From contig CAJMSZ010000024.1 in assembly GCA_905216215.1 (NCBI GenBank), positions 1 through 31,793 on the forward strand: 31,793 bases of DNA, written 5' to 3'. Each line of letters begins with the position of its first letter. Positions within the stretch are counted from its first letter, which is position 1. The stretch is from an uncultured bacterium. Lineage in GTDB: Bacteria > Bacillota > Clostridia > Lachnospirales > Lachnospiraceae. The position numbers were made by a program, and so were the translations under genes. The notes below the pieces were generated by a model that saw only the letters and a program-made list of their open reading frames with translations, was not told where the DNA came from and did not search any database. Below are positions 1 through 7,821 of the stretch, piece by piece.

Positions 1-48
1 GGCGACTGCCGCGATAACTTGAGAAACTCGCGAAGCGTGTTTCTCATA
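1..48 (-). repeat. Dispersed hairpin repeat, copy 1 (window edge)
   Basis: All 48 bases are the exact reverse complement of 18704-18751. The core (18-42) folds into a hairpin: a 7-base arm, an inner CGC-GAA-GCG turn, and the matching arm. The window starts inside the element, so it may extend further to the left; copy 2 continues for at least 30 more bases with a second hairpin. It has no coding potential. It is a REP/MITE-like chromosomal repeat; its mobility and function are unknown. Confidence 0.85.
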
Positions 49-135
49 GTTTTCCAGACATATAGCACAAAATGTATGTAAGGCATCCTTTTTATGCCGT
101 CTGTCCCTTAACACATTTCGCACATCATGCTCTAA

Positions 136-1320
136 TTAGTACATCATATTCTGAATTGCTTCCTCATTCATATTTTTCTCAGTTACCCAGGTAAACCCGG
201 CGTCCACTACTGCCTCGTTTCCTTCCCCCATAACAGCACGAACACACGCAACAACCGTTGCATATCCGATTCCATATGGATTTTGAACAATTAGTCCGGA
301 AATCTTACCCGAGGTAAGACGTTCAAGCTGTGTCTTTCCACCATCAAAACTAATCAGCTTATATTCATCCGCATGTCCCATTCCATCCATTCCTTCTATG
401 ACTGCCTCTGCAACGGACTCTGAGGTTGTATAAATTCCTCTGACATTCGCATGTTTTTCTAACAAATATGTAATAACATCTTTATCTGTAAGTGCTTCCG
501 CCATGGTGGTTATCTCTTCGGATTCTGCATCAGAATTCGAACGTTCTGCAGCAATCTGTCTTTTGATTGATTCTAAATCATCCATATGATACACATTAGC
601 CACAGATACATTACTATGTCCTGATTCTATTGCTTCAGTGAAACCTTTCTCGCGTTCTGCTGCCGATGTAGAAGTGGAATCCTGGACAAAAGCCAACACT
701 TCTCCTTCATCATTAATCATATCGCAAAGCTTATCTGCTGCCGTTTTACCTGCTTCCTCATTATCTGTATCTACTGTACACACAACATCCTTATAATCCG
801 TTCCGGAATCAAATGTCACAATCGGTACTCCATTCTCTGCTGCGAGGTCAAACTGTACTGCACTGGATGTAGCATCTATCAGAGCAATTCCAACTGCAAC
901 CGGATATCGGTCTAACTCTTCATCTAAAATATTTACCTGTTCATCTACATTCGTCTCTGATGCCGGTGCAGAATAGCTAAGAACAATCTTGTCGCTTCCT
1001 TTATATCCAAGTTCCTCATTCAACTCATCTACTGCCTTCTGTGCACCTTCCTTCACCGCACTCCAATATGCCGATTTCTTTCCTCTTCCTATAAGAGAAA
1101 TCGTACTGCCAGGTTCTAACGTAAGTCCCTGTATATTTCCATAAGCCCGTGGCTGCAGTACATCAAGCCTGCTATCTCCCTGGTTTTCTTTCGTTGCATT
1201 ATTTTCGCTATTTGCATTATCCTTCTTTGTTGTATTCTTTCCTGACGATGTACCCTGGCAGCCTGTAACAGCCATCATCATACAAAGAATGCCGACTAAT
1301 ATTCTTTTCATTCTCTTCAT
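136..1320 (-). CDS. Sugar ABC transporter substrate-binding lipoprotein (periplasmic binding protein type 1)
   Basis: This 394-residue protein starts with basic residues and a hydrophobic stretch ending in a lipobox, with the lipid-bearing Cys at about residue 21, so it should be an exported, membrane-anchored lipoprotein. The mature part follows the ribose-binding (Peripla_BP_4) pattern: an opening beta strand around ISLIGRGKKSAYW, a VPIVTFDSG segment at the end of the first lobe, a VDTDNEEAG hinge region, and an ISFDGG segment followed by a QNPYGIGY motif near the C-terminus. Such proteins bind sugars or autoinducer-like molecules for ABC importers or for two-component sensing. No ATPase, permease or sensor kinase is beside it here; a partner could lie left of the window. 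The first ATG is preceded by an AAGGAAG-type ribosome binding site. Two direct octamers (1396-1413) lie upstream. The sugar cannot be told from sequence. Confidence 0.85.
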   Translation of the reverse strand: MKRMKRILVGILCMMMAVTGCQGTSSGKNTTKKDNANSENNATKENQGDSRLDVLQPRAYGNIQGLTLEPGSTISLIGRGKKSAYWSAVKEGAQKAVDELNEELGYKGSDKIVLSYSAPASETNVDEQVNILDEELDRYPVAVGIALIDATSSAVQFDLAAENGVPIVTFDSGTDYKDVVCTVDTDNEEAGKTAADKLCDMINDEGEVLAFVQDSTSTSAAEREKGFTEAIESGHSNVSVANVYHMDDLESIKRQIAAERSNSDAESEEITTMAEALTDKDVITYLLEKHANVRGIYTTSESVAEAVIEGMDGMGHADEYKLISFDGGKTQLERLTSGKISGLIVQNPYGIGYATVVACVRAVMGEGNEAVVDAGFTWVTEKNMNEEAIQNMMY

Positions 1321-1395
1321 ATAACCCTACTTCCTTTCGTCTTCGGTTTACACACTACCCACTATACACCAAATCTTCCAAAAAAGGAAAAATAA

Positions 1396-1413
1396 TTTCT
1401 TAAGTTTTCTTAA
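1396..1413. promoter_or_regulatory. Direct octamer repeats upstream of the sugar-binding lipoprotein
   Basis: TTTCTTAA occurs at 1396-1403 and again at 1406-1413, ten bases apart, so both copies face the same side of the helix. This is the spacing expected for a dimeric response regulator or activator. The site lies about 75 bases upstream of the minus-strand lipoprotein gene and about 130 bases upstream of the plus-strand ferredoxins, so it could serve either. AT-richness makes chance occurrence possible. Confidence 0.35.
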
Positions 1414-1460
1414 ATTTTATCAAATGTATTTATAATTAAGATTTTTACTCTAGTTTCCAC

Positions 1461-1489
1461 TTGTATCTTTGAAATATATGTATTAAAAT
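1461..1489 (+). promoter_or_regulatory. Candidate sigma-A promoter of the ferredoxin pair
   Basis: TTGTAT (1461-1466) and TAAAAT (1484-1489) are separated by 17 bases and lie about 50 bases upstream of the first ferredoxin start codon. Each hexamer matches the consensus at four or five of six positions. No other promoter is evident between the divergent genes in this orientation. Confidence 0.45.
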
Positions 1490-1541
1490 AAGCTTGTTGC
1501 AAACAACAACTCAGAATTCTGTATTTAAAGGAGGGTGTGTT

Positions 1542-1718
1542 ATGACAAGTCTGCGTGTTATTTCGGATGACTGTGTATCTTGCGGAGCTTGTGAATCAGA
1601 GTGTCCGGTAAGCGCAATTGCCATGGGCGATGCACATATGGAGATTGATTCAGACAAGTGTGCAGGTTGTGGCATCTGCCAGACAGTCTGTCCGGTTGGT
1701 GCGATTACCGAAGAGTAA
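1542..1718 (+). CDS. Ferredoxin, 2[4Fe-4S] clostridial type (copy 1)
   Basis: This 58-residue protein is almost entirely two ferredoxin half-domains, CVSCGACESECPVSAI and CAGCGICQTVCPVGAI, each with CxxCxxCxxxCP ligands, giving eight Cys for two [4Fe-4S] clusters. It is a soluble cytoplasmic low-potential electron carrier of the kind used by clostridial oxidoreductases and hydrogenases. I chose the ATG at 1542 because AAAGGAGG lies seven to eight bases upstream; a longer frame from 1494 would add 16 residues unlike any ferredoxin. It is followed after 58 bases by a second, very similar ferredoxin, with a shared terminator after that. The partner enzyme is not identifiable; the molybdopterin oxidoreductase 20 kb away is one possible user. 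Confidence 0.93.
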   Translation: MTSLRVISDDCVSCGACESECPVSAIAMGDAHMEIDSDKCAGCGICQTVCPVGAITEE

Positions 1719-1776
1719 TTCCTCACTTTATTTGCTGATTCTACGAATAATTAATTTGACCAAGGAGGGTTCTATT

Positions 1777-1947
1777 ATGGCACGTACTATTTCAAATGAT
1801 TGTGTATCTTGCGGAGCTTGCGAATCAGAATGTCCAGTTGGCGCAATCGCTATGGGCAGCGATCATATGGAAATCAATGCAGATGCATGCATCGACTGCG
1901 GAGCTTGTGAAAATGCATGTCCAATGAGCGCTATCAGCGAAGCATAA
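1777..1947 (+). CDS. Ferredoxin, 2[4Fe-4S] clostridial type (copy 2)
   Basis: This is a 56-residue paralogue of the gene just upstream, with the same motifs (CVSCGACESECPVGAI and CIDCGACENACPMSAI) and eight ligand Cys. The start ATG at 1777 has AAGGAGG eight bases upstream. The first cluster region is nearly identical to copy 1, while the second half differs more, which suggests tandem duplication followed by divergence. A rho-independent terminator follows 28 bases after the stop, so the two ferredoxins form one short transcription unit. The different second-half residues (acidic Asp in place of Ala-Gly) could shift potential or partner choice; that is inference. Confidence 0.93.
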   Translation: MARTISNDCVSCGACESECPVGAIAMGSDHMEINADACIDCGACENACPMSAISEA

Positions 1948-1974
1948 TTTGTACATCATATGTACATATAAGTT

Positions 1975-2011
1975 ACCAGCTTTTGTTCTATACAGAAGCT
2001 GGTCTTTTTTT
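1975..2011 (+). terminator. Rho-independent terminator after the ferredoxins
   Basis: An eight-base stem (1975-1982 with 1996-2003) is followed directly by a run of T at 2004-2011. It ends the ferredoxin transcript before the regulator gene at 2125. Confidence 0.85.
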
Positions 2012-2124
2012 GCGCTATTTGTCGAACGATTCTCGTCCCGTTTTCTGATTCTTATGTTAAAATATATTTGATGATTAATTATCTCAGAACTACTTTTTGG
2101 GATATGAATAAGGAGGTTAGTCGT

Positions 2125-2736
2125 ATGGGTGAGGTTCACTATCCAATTTCAGAAACCGCCAAACGAGTAGGGGTAGAATCTCATGCACTTCGCCACTGGG
2201 AGGAAGAGCTTTCCCTTCCAATTGGGCGCACGGAAATGGGACATCGTTACTATACAGAAGAAGATATCCAGCTTTTCAGTTGTATCAAAGAACTCAAAGA
2301 ACAAGGCATTCTATTAAAAGAAATCAAAGAACTACTCCCTGATATTTTACATACCAAAGCACTTCTTAAAGCAAAAAAAGAAATTCCTGTAACTACAAAT
2401 ACAGTTCCTGCCACAACAGCAGATTCCTCTGTATCTATAACCTCTTCTGCGGTCTTTCCTTCGCAGCCCGGGCTGGAAGAATTTCAGGAATTCTTAGGAA
2501 CTACTCTTCAAAATGTAATTACCGAAAACAATAAAATACTGGAAGAAAATATTTCCCGCAATGTTTCTGAACAGATTGCAAAGGAAATGGATTTAATGTT
2601 AAGCGCAAAAGAACGTCTGGAAGAAGACCGTTTTCGCAAACTCGATCATTTAATCCGTCAACAGCAAACCATCCGAAAAGAAACCTCCCGTTCAACCGTC
2701 TCTCGCTATCTGCGCCGGTTTCTCGGAGAATCTTAA
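2125..2736 (+). CDS. MerR-family transcriptional regulator with long C-terminal helical region
   Basis: This 203-residue protein has an N-terminal MerR-type winged helix: YPISETAKRVGVESHALRHW is the helix-turn-helix and MGHRYYTEEDIQLF the wing, in residues 1-75. A low-complexity Ser/Thr/Val linker (about 90-120) leads to a charged, probably coiled-coil C-terminal part rich in Glu, Lys and Arg, ending in a basic tail. There is no cluster of Cys, so it is not a metal-sensing MerR; effector unknown. The ATG at 2125 fits because AAGGAGG ends eight bases upstream; the in-frame ATG at 2068 would add 19 residues with no ribosome binding site. It is alone between two terminators. Confidence 0.8.
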   Translation: MGEVHYPISETAKRVGVESHALRHWEEELSLPIGRTEMGHRYYTEEDIQLFSCIKELKEQGILLKEIKELLPDILHTKALLKAKKEIPVTTNTVPATTADSSVSITSSAVFPSQPGLEEFQEFLGTTLQNVITENNKILEENISRNVSEQIAKEMDLMLSAKERLEEDRFRKLDHLIRQQQTIRKETSRSTVSRYLRRFLGES

Positions 2737-2743
2737 AGGCATA

Positions 2744-2794
2744 AAAAATCTCACAAGTATTTTCCTTTCCACGAAAAAATACTTGTGAGATTTT
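2744..2794. terminator. Bidirectional terminator between regulator and dnaB
   Basis: A long perfect stem of about 18 base pairs (AAAATCTCACAAGTATTT and its complement at 2775-2794) has A-rich and T-rich flanks on both sides. It ends the plus-strand regulator gene and the minus-strand gdpP-rplI-dnaB operon, which converge here. Confidence 0.9.
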
Positions 2795-2804
2795 ACTGTT
2801 TATT

Positions 2805-4151
2805 TTATTCTTGCGGCTGTCTTTGCGAATTCGCAAACTTGGTGTACTGAGGCAGCCATGTAAGAGTGACGGTACCGATTGGACCGTTTCTCTGTTTTGC
2901 AATGATAATTTCTGCTTCATTGACGTGTTCTGTATCTTTATGATAATAATCATCTCGATAAATAAACATAACCACATCCGCATCCTGCTCGATTGCTCCG
3001 GATTCACGCAAATCCGATAACATTGGTCTGTGGTCTGGTCTCTGTTCTACTGCACGGCTCAACTGTGACAGTGAAATCACCGGCACATTCAGCTCCCTGG
3101 CAACAGCCTTCAAAGATCTGGAAATATCTGAGATTTCCTGCTGACGGGAATCACTTCGCTTTCCTACACTTCCACTCATCAACTGCAGATAATCGATGAT
3201 AATCATATCAAGTCCATGCTCTAACTTATACTTCCGGCACTTAGAGCGAAGTTCTGAAATAGAAATACCAGGTGTATCATCAATGATTAAATTCGATTTT
3301 CCAATTGTACCTGCACCTTCAATCAGTTTCTCCCAGTCGGAATCTTTCAGATTACCGGTTCTGAGAAGCTGTGCATCTACATAGGACTCCAAAGAGAACA
3401 GACGGTTCACCAACTGCTCCTTTGACATTTCCAAGCTGAAAATGGCCACGGTCTTATTCTGACGGAAAGCCACATGCTGCGCAATGTTAAGAACAAATGC
3501 TGTCTTTCCCATTGATGGACGGGCCGCTACCAGAATAAAGTCTGACGGCTGAAAACCAGATGTCTTATAATCCAAATCAATGAATCCCGTAGGAATTCCT
3601 GTTACTGTTCCCTTACTCTTGGAAGCCTTTTCAATCTTCTCCAAAGCATTCAGTACCACCTGCCTAATCGGTACATAATCACTTGCTCCTCGATTCTGCA
3701 CCAGTTCAAACACCTGTTTTTCTGTACGCTCCATAATTGCCTCAACCGGTTCTTTTGCAAGATAGCAGGCATTGGTAATTTCATCATTCATTTTAATCAT
3801 TTTGCGGAGAAGAGACTTCTCCGCAACAATTTCAGCATAATATTTAATATTTGCCGATGTAGGAACTGCTGCAACCAAATCACGCACAAACTCCAGGCTG
3901 CTGATTTCCTCCGGCACATCCTTTTCCTTCAATCGATTCTGAAGTGTGATTAAATCTACCGGTTTCCCCTCATTAAACAATTCCACCACGGAATCAAATA
4001 CAACACCATAGGCAGTTTGATAAAAATCTTCCCCACTGATAATCTCAGAAGCTGTAGTGATGGCGTCCTTGTCCATCAGCATTGCCCCCACCACAGACTG
4101 CTCTGCTTCTATACTGTGCGGCGGCACCCGCTTAATGAGCGCTTCATCCAT
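2805..4151 (-). CDS. dnaB: Replicative DNA helicase DnaB
   Basis: This is the hexameric 5'-3' helicase that unwinds the chromosome at the replication fork (called DnaC in Bacillus). Its 448 residues match the family length. The N-terminal domain begins with the typical PPHSIEAEQSVVGAML segment (11-25). The RecA-like C-terminal domain has the Walker A motif RPSMGKTAFV (211-220), a Walker B region LDMIIIDYLQLM, and a SQLSRAVEQRPDHRPMLSDLRESGAIEQDAD stretch holding the arginine-finger and DNA loop region. It is the last gene of gdpP-rplI-dnaB, 11 bases after rplI, and is followed by a strong terminator. Nothing in the sequence suggests an intein or truncation. Confidence 0.98.
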   Translation of the reverse strand: MDEALIKRVPPHSIEAEQSVVGAMLMDKDAITTASEIISGEDFYQTAYGVVFDSVVELFNEGKPVDLITLQNRLKEKDVPEEISSLEFVRDLVAAVPTSANIKYYAEIVAEKSLLRKMIKMNDEITNACYLAKEPVEAIMERTEKQVFELVQNRGASDYVPIRQVVLNALEKIEKASKSKGTVTGIPTGFIDLDYKTSGFQPSDFILVAARPSMGKTAFVLNIAQHVAFRQNKTVAIFSLEMSKEQLVNRLFSLESYVDAQLLRTGNLKDSDWEKLIEGAGTIGKSNLIIDDTPGISISELRSKCRKYKLEHGLDMIIIDYLQLMSGSVGKRSDSRQQEISDISRSLKAVARELNVPVISLSQLSRAVEQRPDHRPMLSDLRESGAIEQDADVVMFIYRDDYYHKDTEHVNEAEIIIAKQRNGPIGTVTLTWLPQYTKFANSQRQPQE

Positions 4152-4162
4152 CTTGTTTCCTC

Positions 4163-4609
4163 CTAAGCTTCACCTACATGAACTTTCAGTTCTGCTGTTA
4201 CTTTTGCATGCAATTTCACTGGAACAATATAAGTTCCAAGTCCCTTGATTGCATCTTTCATCTGAATTTTCTTTTTGTCAATATCATACCCCATCTGCTC
4301 TTTTACAGCTATGGCAATTTCCTTTGAAGACACAGAACCGAACGTTCTTCCACCTTCTCCGGTCTTAATGGTAACTTCTACTTTACCTGCTTCAATTTTC
4401 TTTGCAAGCTCTTTCGCTGCATCCAGAACTTCCTGAGCTACTTTTTCTTCATTCTGCTTATGAAGCTTCAAATCATTTAGGTTCTTTCCTGTTGCCTCAA
4501 GACCTAATTTCTTCGGAAGAATAAAGTTTCTCGCATAGCCATCATTGACATTTACGATTTCTCCCTTTTTACCAAGTGTTTTTACATCCTCTAATAATAT
4601 AACTTTCAT
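4163..4609 (-). CDS. rplI: 50S ribosomal protein bL9
   Basis: The 148-residue length and the N-terminal MKVILLEDVKTLGKKGEIV, with NDGYARNFILPKKL after it, are diagnostic of bL9. The family has an N-terminal rRNA-binding domain, a long connecting helix (here about 40-75, rich in Lys and Glu) and a C-terminal domain (GRTFGSVSSKEIA). It binds 23S rRNA at the base of the L1 stalk and helps keep reading frame. It lies three bases after gdpP and 11 bases before dnaB, the arrangement common in Firmicutes. Confidence 0.98.
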   Translation of the reverse strand: MKVILLEDVKTLGKKGEIVNVNDGYARNFILPKKLGLEATGKNLNDLKLHKQNEEKVAQEVLDAAKELAKKIEAGKVEVTIKTGEGGRTFGSVSSKEIAIAVKEQMGYDIDKKKIQMKDAIKGLGTYIVPVKLHAKVTAELKVHVGEA

Positions 4610-4612
4610 TGT

Positions 4613-6661
4613 CTACACTTCTCCTTTTTCTAACAATGTATCAATAACATTTTTAACAGAAGCAACTGCTTCATCCATATCCGTATGGTCAAACTGGACA
4701 CCTGCCGCTGTAATATGTCCACCTCCGCCAAGAGCCTCCATAATTCTCTGCACATTCACTTCATCAATAGAGCGTGCACTTACAAAAATCTTTTCATTAT
4801 AAGTTGTGAGTACAAAAGACGCTTTAATTTCATCAATGTTAAGCAACTCATTAGCTGCCTGTGCCCCTACAATAGTCGGACTCTCAATATCCAGATTCTC
4901 TGCTCTTGCAATGGCAAATACATTCCGATAAACCTCTGCCTGTGTAATCACTGCTGCCTTGGCCCTGTAAGAAGCTATGTCGTCACGAAGCAGCTTCCGC
5001 ACATGCGTAATATCTGCTCCACATCTTCTTAAATAGGCTGCCGCTTCAAAAGTACGCACACCGGCTCTTGTCATAAAGTTATTCGTATCAATCATGATAC
5101 CCGCATACATACTGTTTGCCTCAATAGGCTTCAGTTTCAAATCATCATTGATATATTGCAGTACCTCTGCAACCATTTCACATGCTGAAGACGCATACGG
5201 CTCAATATAAGAGAGCACCGCATTCTCAATCACTTCATCACTCTGTCTGTGATGATCAAGCACAGCAATTGTCTTGCTCATCTTCAACAGACGTTCACAT
5301 TCTGTCATCTTTGGTTTATTGGTATCCACTACAATTACCATTGTATTATCATCTGCAAGCGCTTCCGCTTCATGGGAATTGATAAATAACTGCTCCGGAT
5401 AAGCTGGATTGTTCTTAAATTCCTCATAAAAAGGACGCACTGTACTTGACACATCATTAATAACAATATTGACCTTCTTCTCCATAGAATCTGCAGCCTT
5501 ATAAATACCAATGGCTGCCCCGAAAGAATCTGCGTCCGTCATCTTGTGCCCCATAACCATGACTCGTTCCTTGGTCATCATAAACTCACGCAAAGCTTCT
5601 GCTTTGACTCTAGCCTTTACTCTGGTATTCTTGGAGGTCTGCTCGCGCTTACCACCGTGATAAGAGATTCCCTTGGATGTCTTCACAACAGCCTGATCAC
5701 CGCCTCTTGCCAAAGCAAGATCAATGGCCACACGGGCATAGTTGTAACCGGTTGCGTAGGAATCCGAACCGATTCCCAGACCAATACTAAGCGTAACCGG
5801 TACTTCATTACCAATATTAACATTTTTCACTTCTTCTAATAGTGAAAACTTATCTTCCACCATCTTATGATAGCTGCTTTTCTTAATTACGATGAAATAT
5901 TTATCCTTCTCCAGCTTCTTGACAATGCCACTGAGCCCGGATACATACTGATTAATCTTACGGTCAATGAGCGCAACCAGCAGGGATTGTCTGACCTCTT
6001 CCACGCTCTCCATGACCTCATCATAGTTGTCAATATAAATCAGACCGGCTACCATACGCTGTCTTTCATTTTCCGTTATATAATGATTCAGTTCTGTCAC
6101 ATCCTGAAAATGTACTGCGATAAAGTCCTCTTTTCCACTTGGAAGCTGAACCAACTGTTCTGTCTCATTAAATCCACTTGCAGAAACATAACGAACTTCC
6201 ACCTGATAATCCCTGTCTTCATATTCCAGTTCTAACGAAATCACTTCATCTGTATTCTTCGGGAATACACCATTATGAAGCTCTGGAATGTACTTACTTA
6301 TATATGCATCTCTACGTACTTCTTCGCCCATAACATGATAGAACTCTTCATTTGCCCACAGAATCCTGCCATCATCCAGCAAAAGCACGTACGGTGTCGG
6401 CAACTCACACAAAAGGGTATTCTGCATACTGCCATATCGCGATGCAAACTCCACCATATCTGACAAGAGGGTATTCCTTCCATAAAAATATATGAACACC
6501 GCTCCTGCAAAATAAAAAGTAACAAAAAGCAACATCACCGCCCCAGCTTTTTTATCCTGCCGAAATATCCACACATTAACCGCTGCGAGTACCACGGTCA
6601 TGATGATTGGCCACTGCATATATAATCTTAATTGTCCCTTTAATTTTATATCCTGCTCCAT
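4613..6661 (-). CDS. gdpP: Cyclic-di-AMP phosphodiesterase GdpP (DHH/DHHA1)
   Basis: This membrane enzyme degrades cyclic di-AMP to pApA. The 682 residues show two N-terminal membrane segments (about 15-60), a PAS-like region (ILWANEEFYHVMGEE), a degenerate GGDEF domain without the catalytic GGDEF loop, and a DHH-DHHA1 catalytic part from about residue 365 on. Visible metal ligands are in HKMTDADSFG, VVDTNK, VLDHHRQS and IDTNNFMTRAG, and the DHHA1 motif is GGGGHITAAG. These are the expected features of GdpP. It is first in gdpP-rplI-dnaB. The ATG at 6661 has an AGAGGA ribosome binding site seven bases upstream, and a promoter lies at 6696-6724. c-di-AMP controls potassium, osmotic and cell-wall balance. 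Confidence 0.97.
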   Translation of the reverse strand: MEQDIKLKGQLRLYMQWPIIMTVVLAAVNVWIFRQDKKAGAVMLLFVTFYFAGAVFIYFYGRNTLLSDMVEFASRYGSMQNTLLCELPTPYVLLLDDGRILWANEEFYHVMGEEVRRDAYISKYIPELHNGVFPKNTDEVISLELEYEDRDYQVEVRYVSASGFNETEQLVQLPSGKEDFIAVHFQDVTELNHYITENERQRMVAGLIYIDNYDEVMESVEEVRQSLLVALIDRKINQYVSGLSGIVKKLEKDKYFIVIKKSSYHKMVEDKFSLLEEVKNVNIGNEVPVTLSIGLGIGSDSYATGYNYARVAIDLALARGGDQAVVKTSKGISYHGGKREQTSKNTRVKARVKAEALREFMMTKERVMVMGHKMTDADSFGAAIGIYKAADSMEKKVNIVINDVSSTVRPFYEEFKNNPAYPEQLFINSHEAEALADDNTMVIVVDTNKPKMTECERLLKMSKTIAVLDHHRQSDEVIENAVLSYIEPYASSACEMVAEVLQYINDDLKLKPIEANSMYAGIMIDTNNFMTRAGVRTFEAAAYLRRCGADITHVRKLLRDDIASYRAKAAVITQAEVYRNVFAIARAENLDIESPTIVGAQAANELLNIDEIKASFVLTTYNEKIFVSARSIDEVNVQRIMEALGGGGHITAAGVQFDHTDMDEAVASVKNVIDTLLEKGEV

Positions 6662-6695
6662 ATGCCTATCCTCTTTTATCCATCATTGTCCTATC

Positions 6696-6724
6696 ATTAT
6701 AGCACTGTTTCTCTATTTTGGAAA
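6696..6724 (-). promoter_or_regulatory. Promoter of gdpP-rplI-dnaB
   Basis: On the minus strand a perfect TATAAT (6696-6701) lies 17 bases downstream of TTTCCA (6719-6724). The start of transcription would fall about 30 bases before the gdpP start codon. The preceding terminator (6727-6770) separates it from galE. Confidence 0.6.
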
Positions 6725-6726
6725 TG

Positions 6727-6770
6727 AAAAAAACTCATCGGAGCATATTTTCCGACAAGTCTTTTTTATT
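6727..6770 (-). terminator. Terminator after galE
   Basis: On the minus strand a 12-base-pair stem (including G-U pairs) with an eight-base loop is followed by a run of seven T. It ends the carbohydrate operon just before the gdpP promoter. Confidence 0.85.
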
Positions 6771-6772
6771 TT

Positions 6773-7792
6773 TTATTTTGTCTGATAACCATTAGGATTC
6801 TGGCTCTGCCATCTCCATGCATCTTCGCACATTTCTTTTAAACCTCTTTCAGCTGTCCAGCCAAGTTCTTTTCTGGCTTTTGTAGCATCTGAATAGCAGG
6901 ATGCAATATCTCCGGCTCTTCTTTCCTTAATCTGGTATGGAACTTTCTTTCCAGAAGCTTCCTCAAATGCGTGTACCATATCTAATACAGAATATCCCAC
7001 TCCGGTTCCCAGATTATAAATGCAGACTCCGGCTTTTTCCTGAATTTTCTTCAAAGCCTTCACATGTCCGACTGCCAAGTCCACTACATGAATATAATCA
7101 CGCACTCCCGTGCCATCCGGGGTATCGTAGTCATTGCCAAATACACCAAGACACTCAAGCTTTCCAATGGCAACCTGTGCCACGTATGGCATCAGATTGT
7201 TCGGAATTCCCTTCGGGTCTTCTCCAATCAAACCACTCTTATGTGCTCCGATTGGATTGAAGTAGCGTAGCAATACTACATTCCATTCCGGATCAGCAGT
7301 GTGTAAATCGGTCAGAATCTGCTCTAACATCCATTTTGTCCAGCCATAAGGGTTGGTGCACATCCCTTTCGGACATTCCTCTGTAATCGGAATAAAAGCC
7401 GGTTCTCCGTAAATCGTTGCAGAAGAACTGAAAATAATATTCTTTACGCCATGATTACGCATGACATCACAAAGACGAAGGGTACCAGAAATATTATTAT
7501 CATAGTACTCCAAAGGTTTCACTACAGACTCTCCCACTGCCTTCAATCCCGCAAAATGAATGACACATTCCACAGACTCTTTATCAAAAATCTGATTCAG
7601 CGCATCTGTGTCTCGAATATCTGCCTCATAAAATTTTACATTTTTCCCAGTAATCTTCTCCACCCTTCTCAAAGATTCCTGAGAAGAATTACACAAGTTG
7701 TCAACAACAATCACCTCATATCCTGCATCCAGAAGTTCTACGCAGGTATGACTGCCGATAAATCCGGCTCCTCCGGTTACTAATATAGCCAT
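6773..7792 (-). CDS. galE: UDP-glucose 4-epimerase
   Basis: GalE interconverts UDP-glucose and UDP-galactose, often also the N-acetyl forms. The 339-residue protein is an extended short-chain dehydrogenase: NAD-binding GGAGFIGSHT (7-16), an FSSSATIYGEP stretch with the catalytic Ser/Thr, and the YGWTKWMLEQ catalytic Tyr-xxx-Lys. It is the last gene of a six-gene minus-strand operon behind two ABC permeases, a nucleotidyltransferase and a NahK-like kinase, so it probably recycles UDP-sugars made from an imported galactose- or hexosamine-containing glycan. Whether it accepts UDP-GalNAc cannot be judged here. AAGGAGG lies seven bases before the ATG. Confidence 0.97.
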   Translation of the reverse strand: MAILVTGGAGFIGSHTCVELLDAGYEVIVVDNLCNSSQESLRRVEKITGKNVKFYEADIRDTDALNQIFDKESVECVIHFAGLKAVGESVVKPLEYYDNNISGTLRLCDVMRNHGVKNIIFSSSATIYGEPAFIPITEECPKGMCTNPYGWTKWMLEQILTDLHTADPEWNVVLLRYFNPIGAHKSGLIGEDPKGIPNNLMPYVAQVAIGKLECLGVFGNDYDTPDGTGVRDYIHVVDLAVGHVKALKKIQEKAGVCIYNLGTGVGYSVLDMVHAFEEASGKKVPYQIKERRAGDIASCYSDATKARKELGWTAERGLKEMCEDAWRWQSQNPNGYQTK

Positions 7793-7821
7793 GATTCACT
7801 CCTCCTTAGCCAATGCTATTC

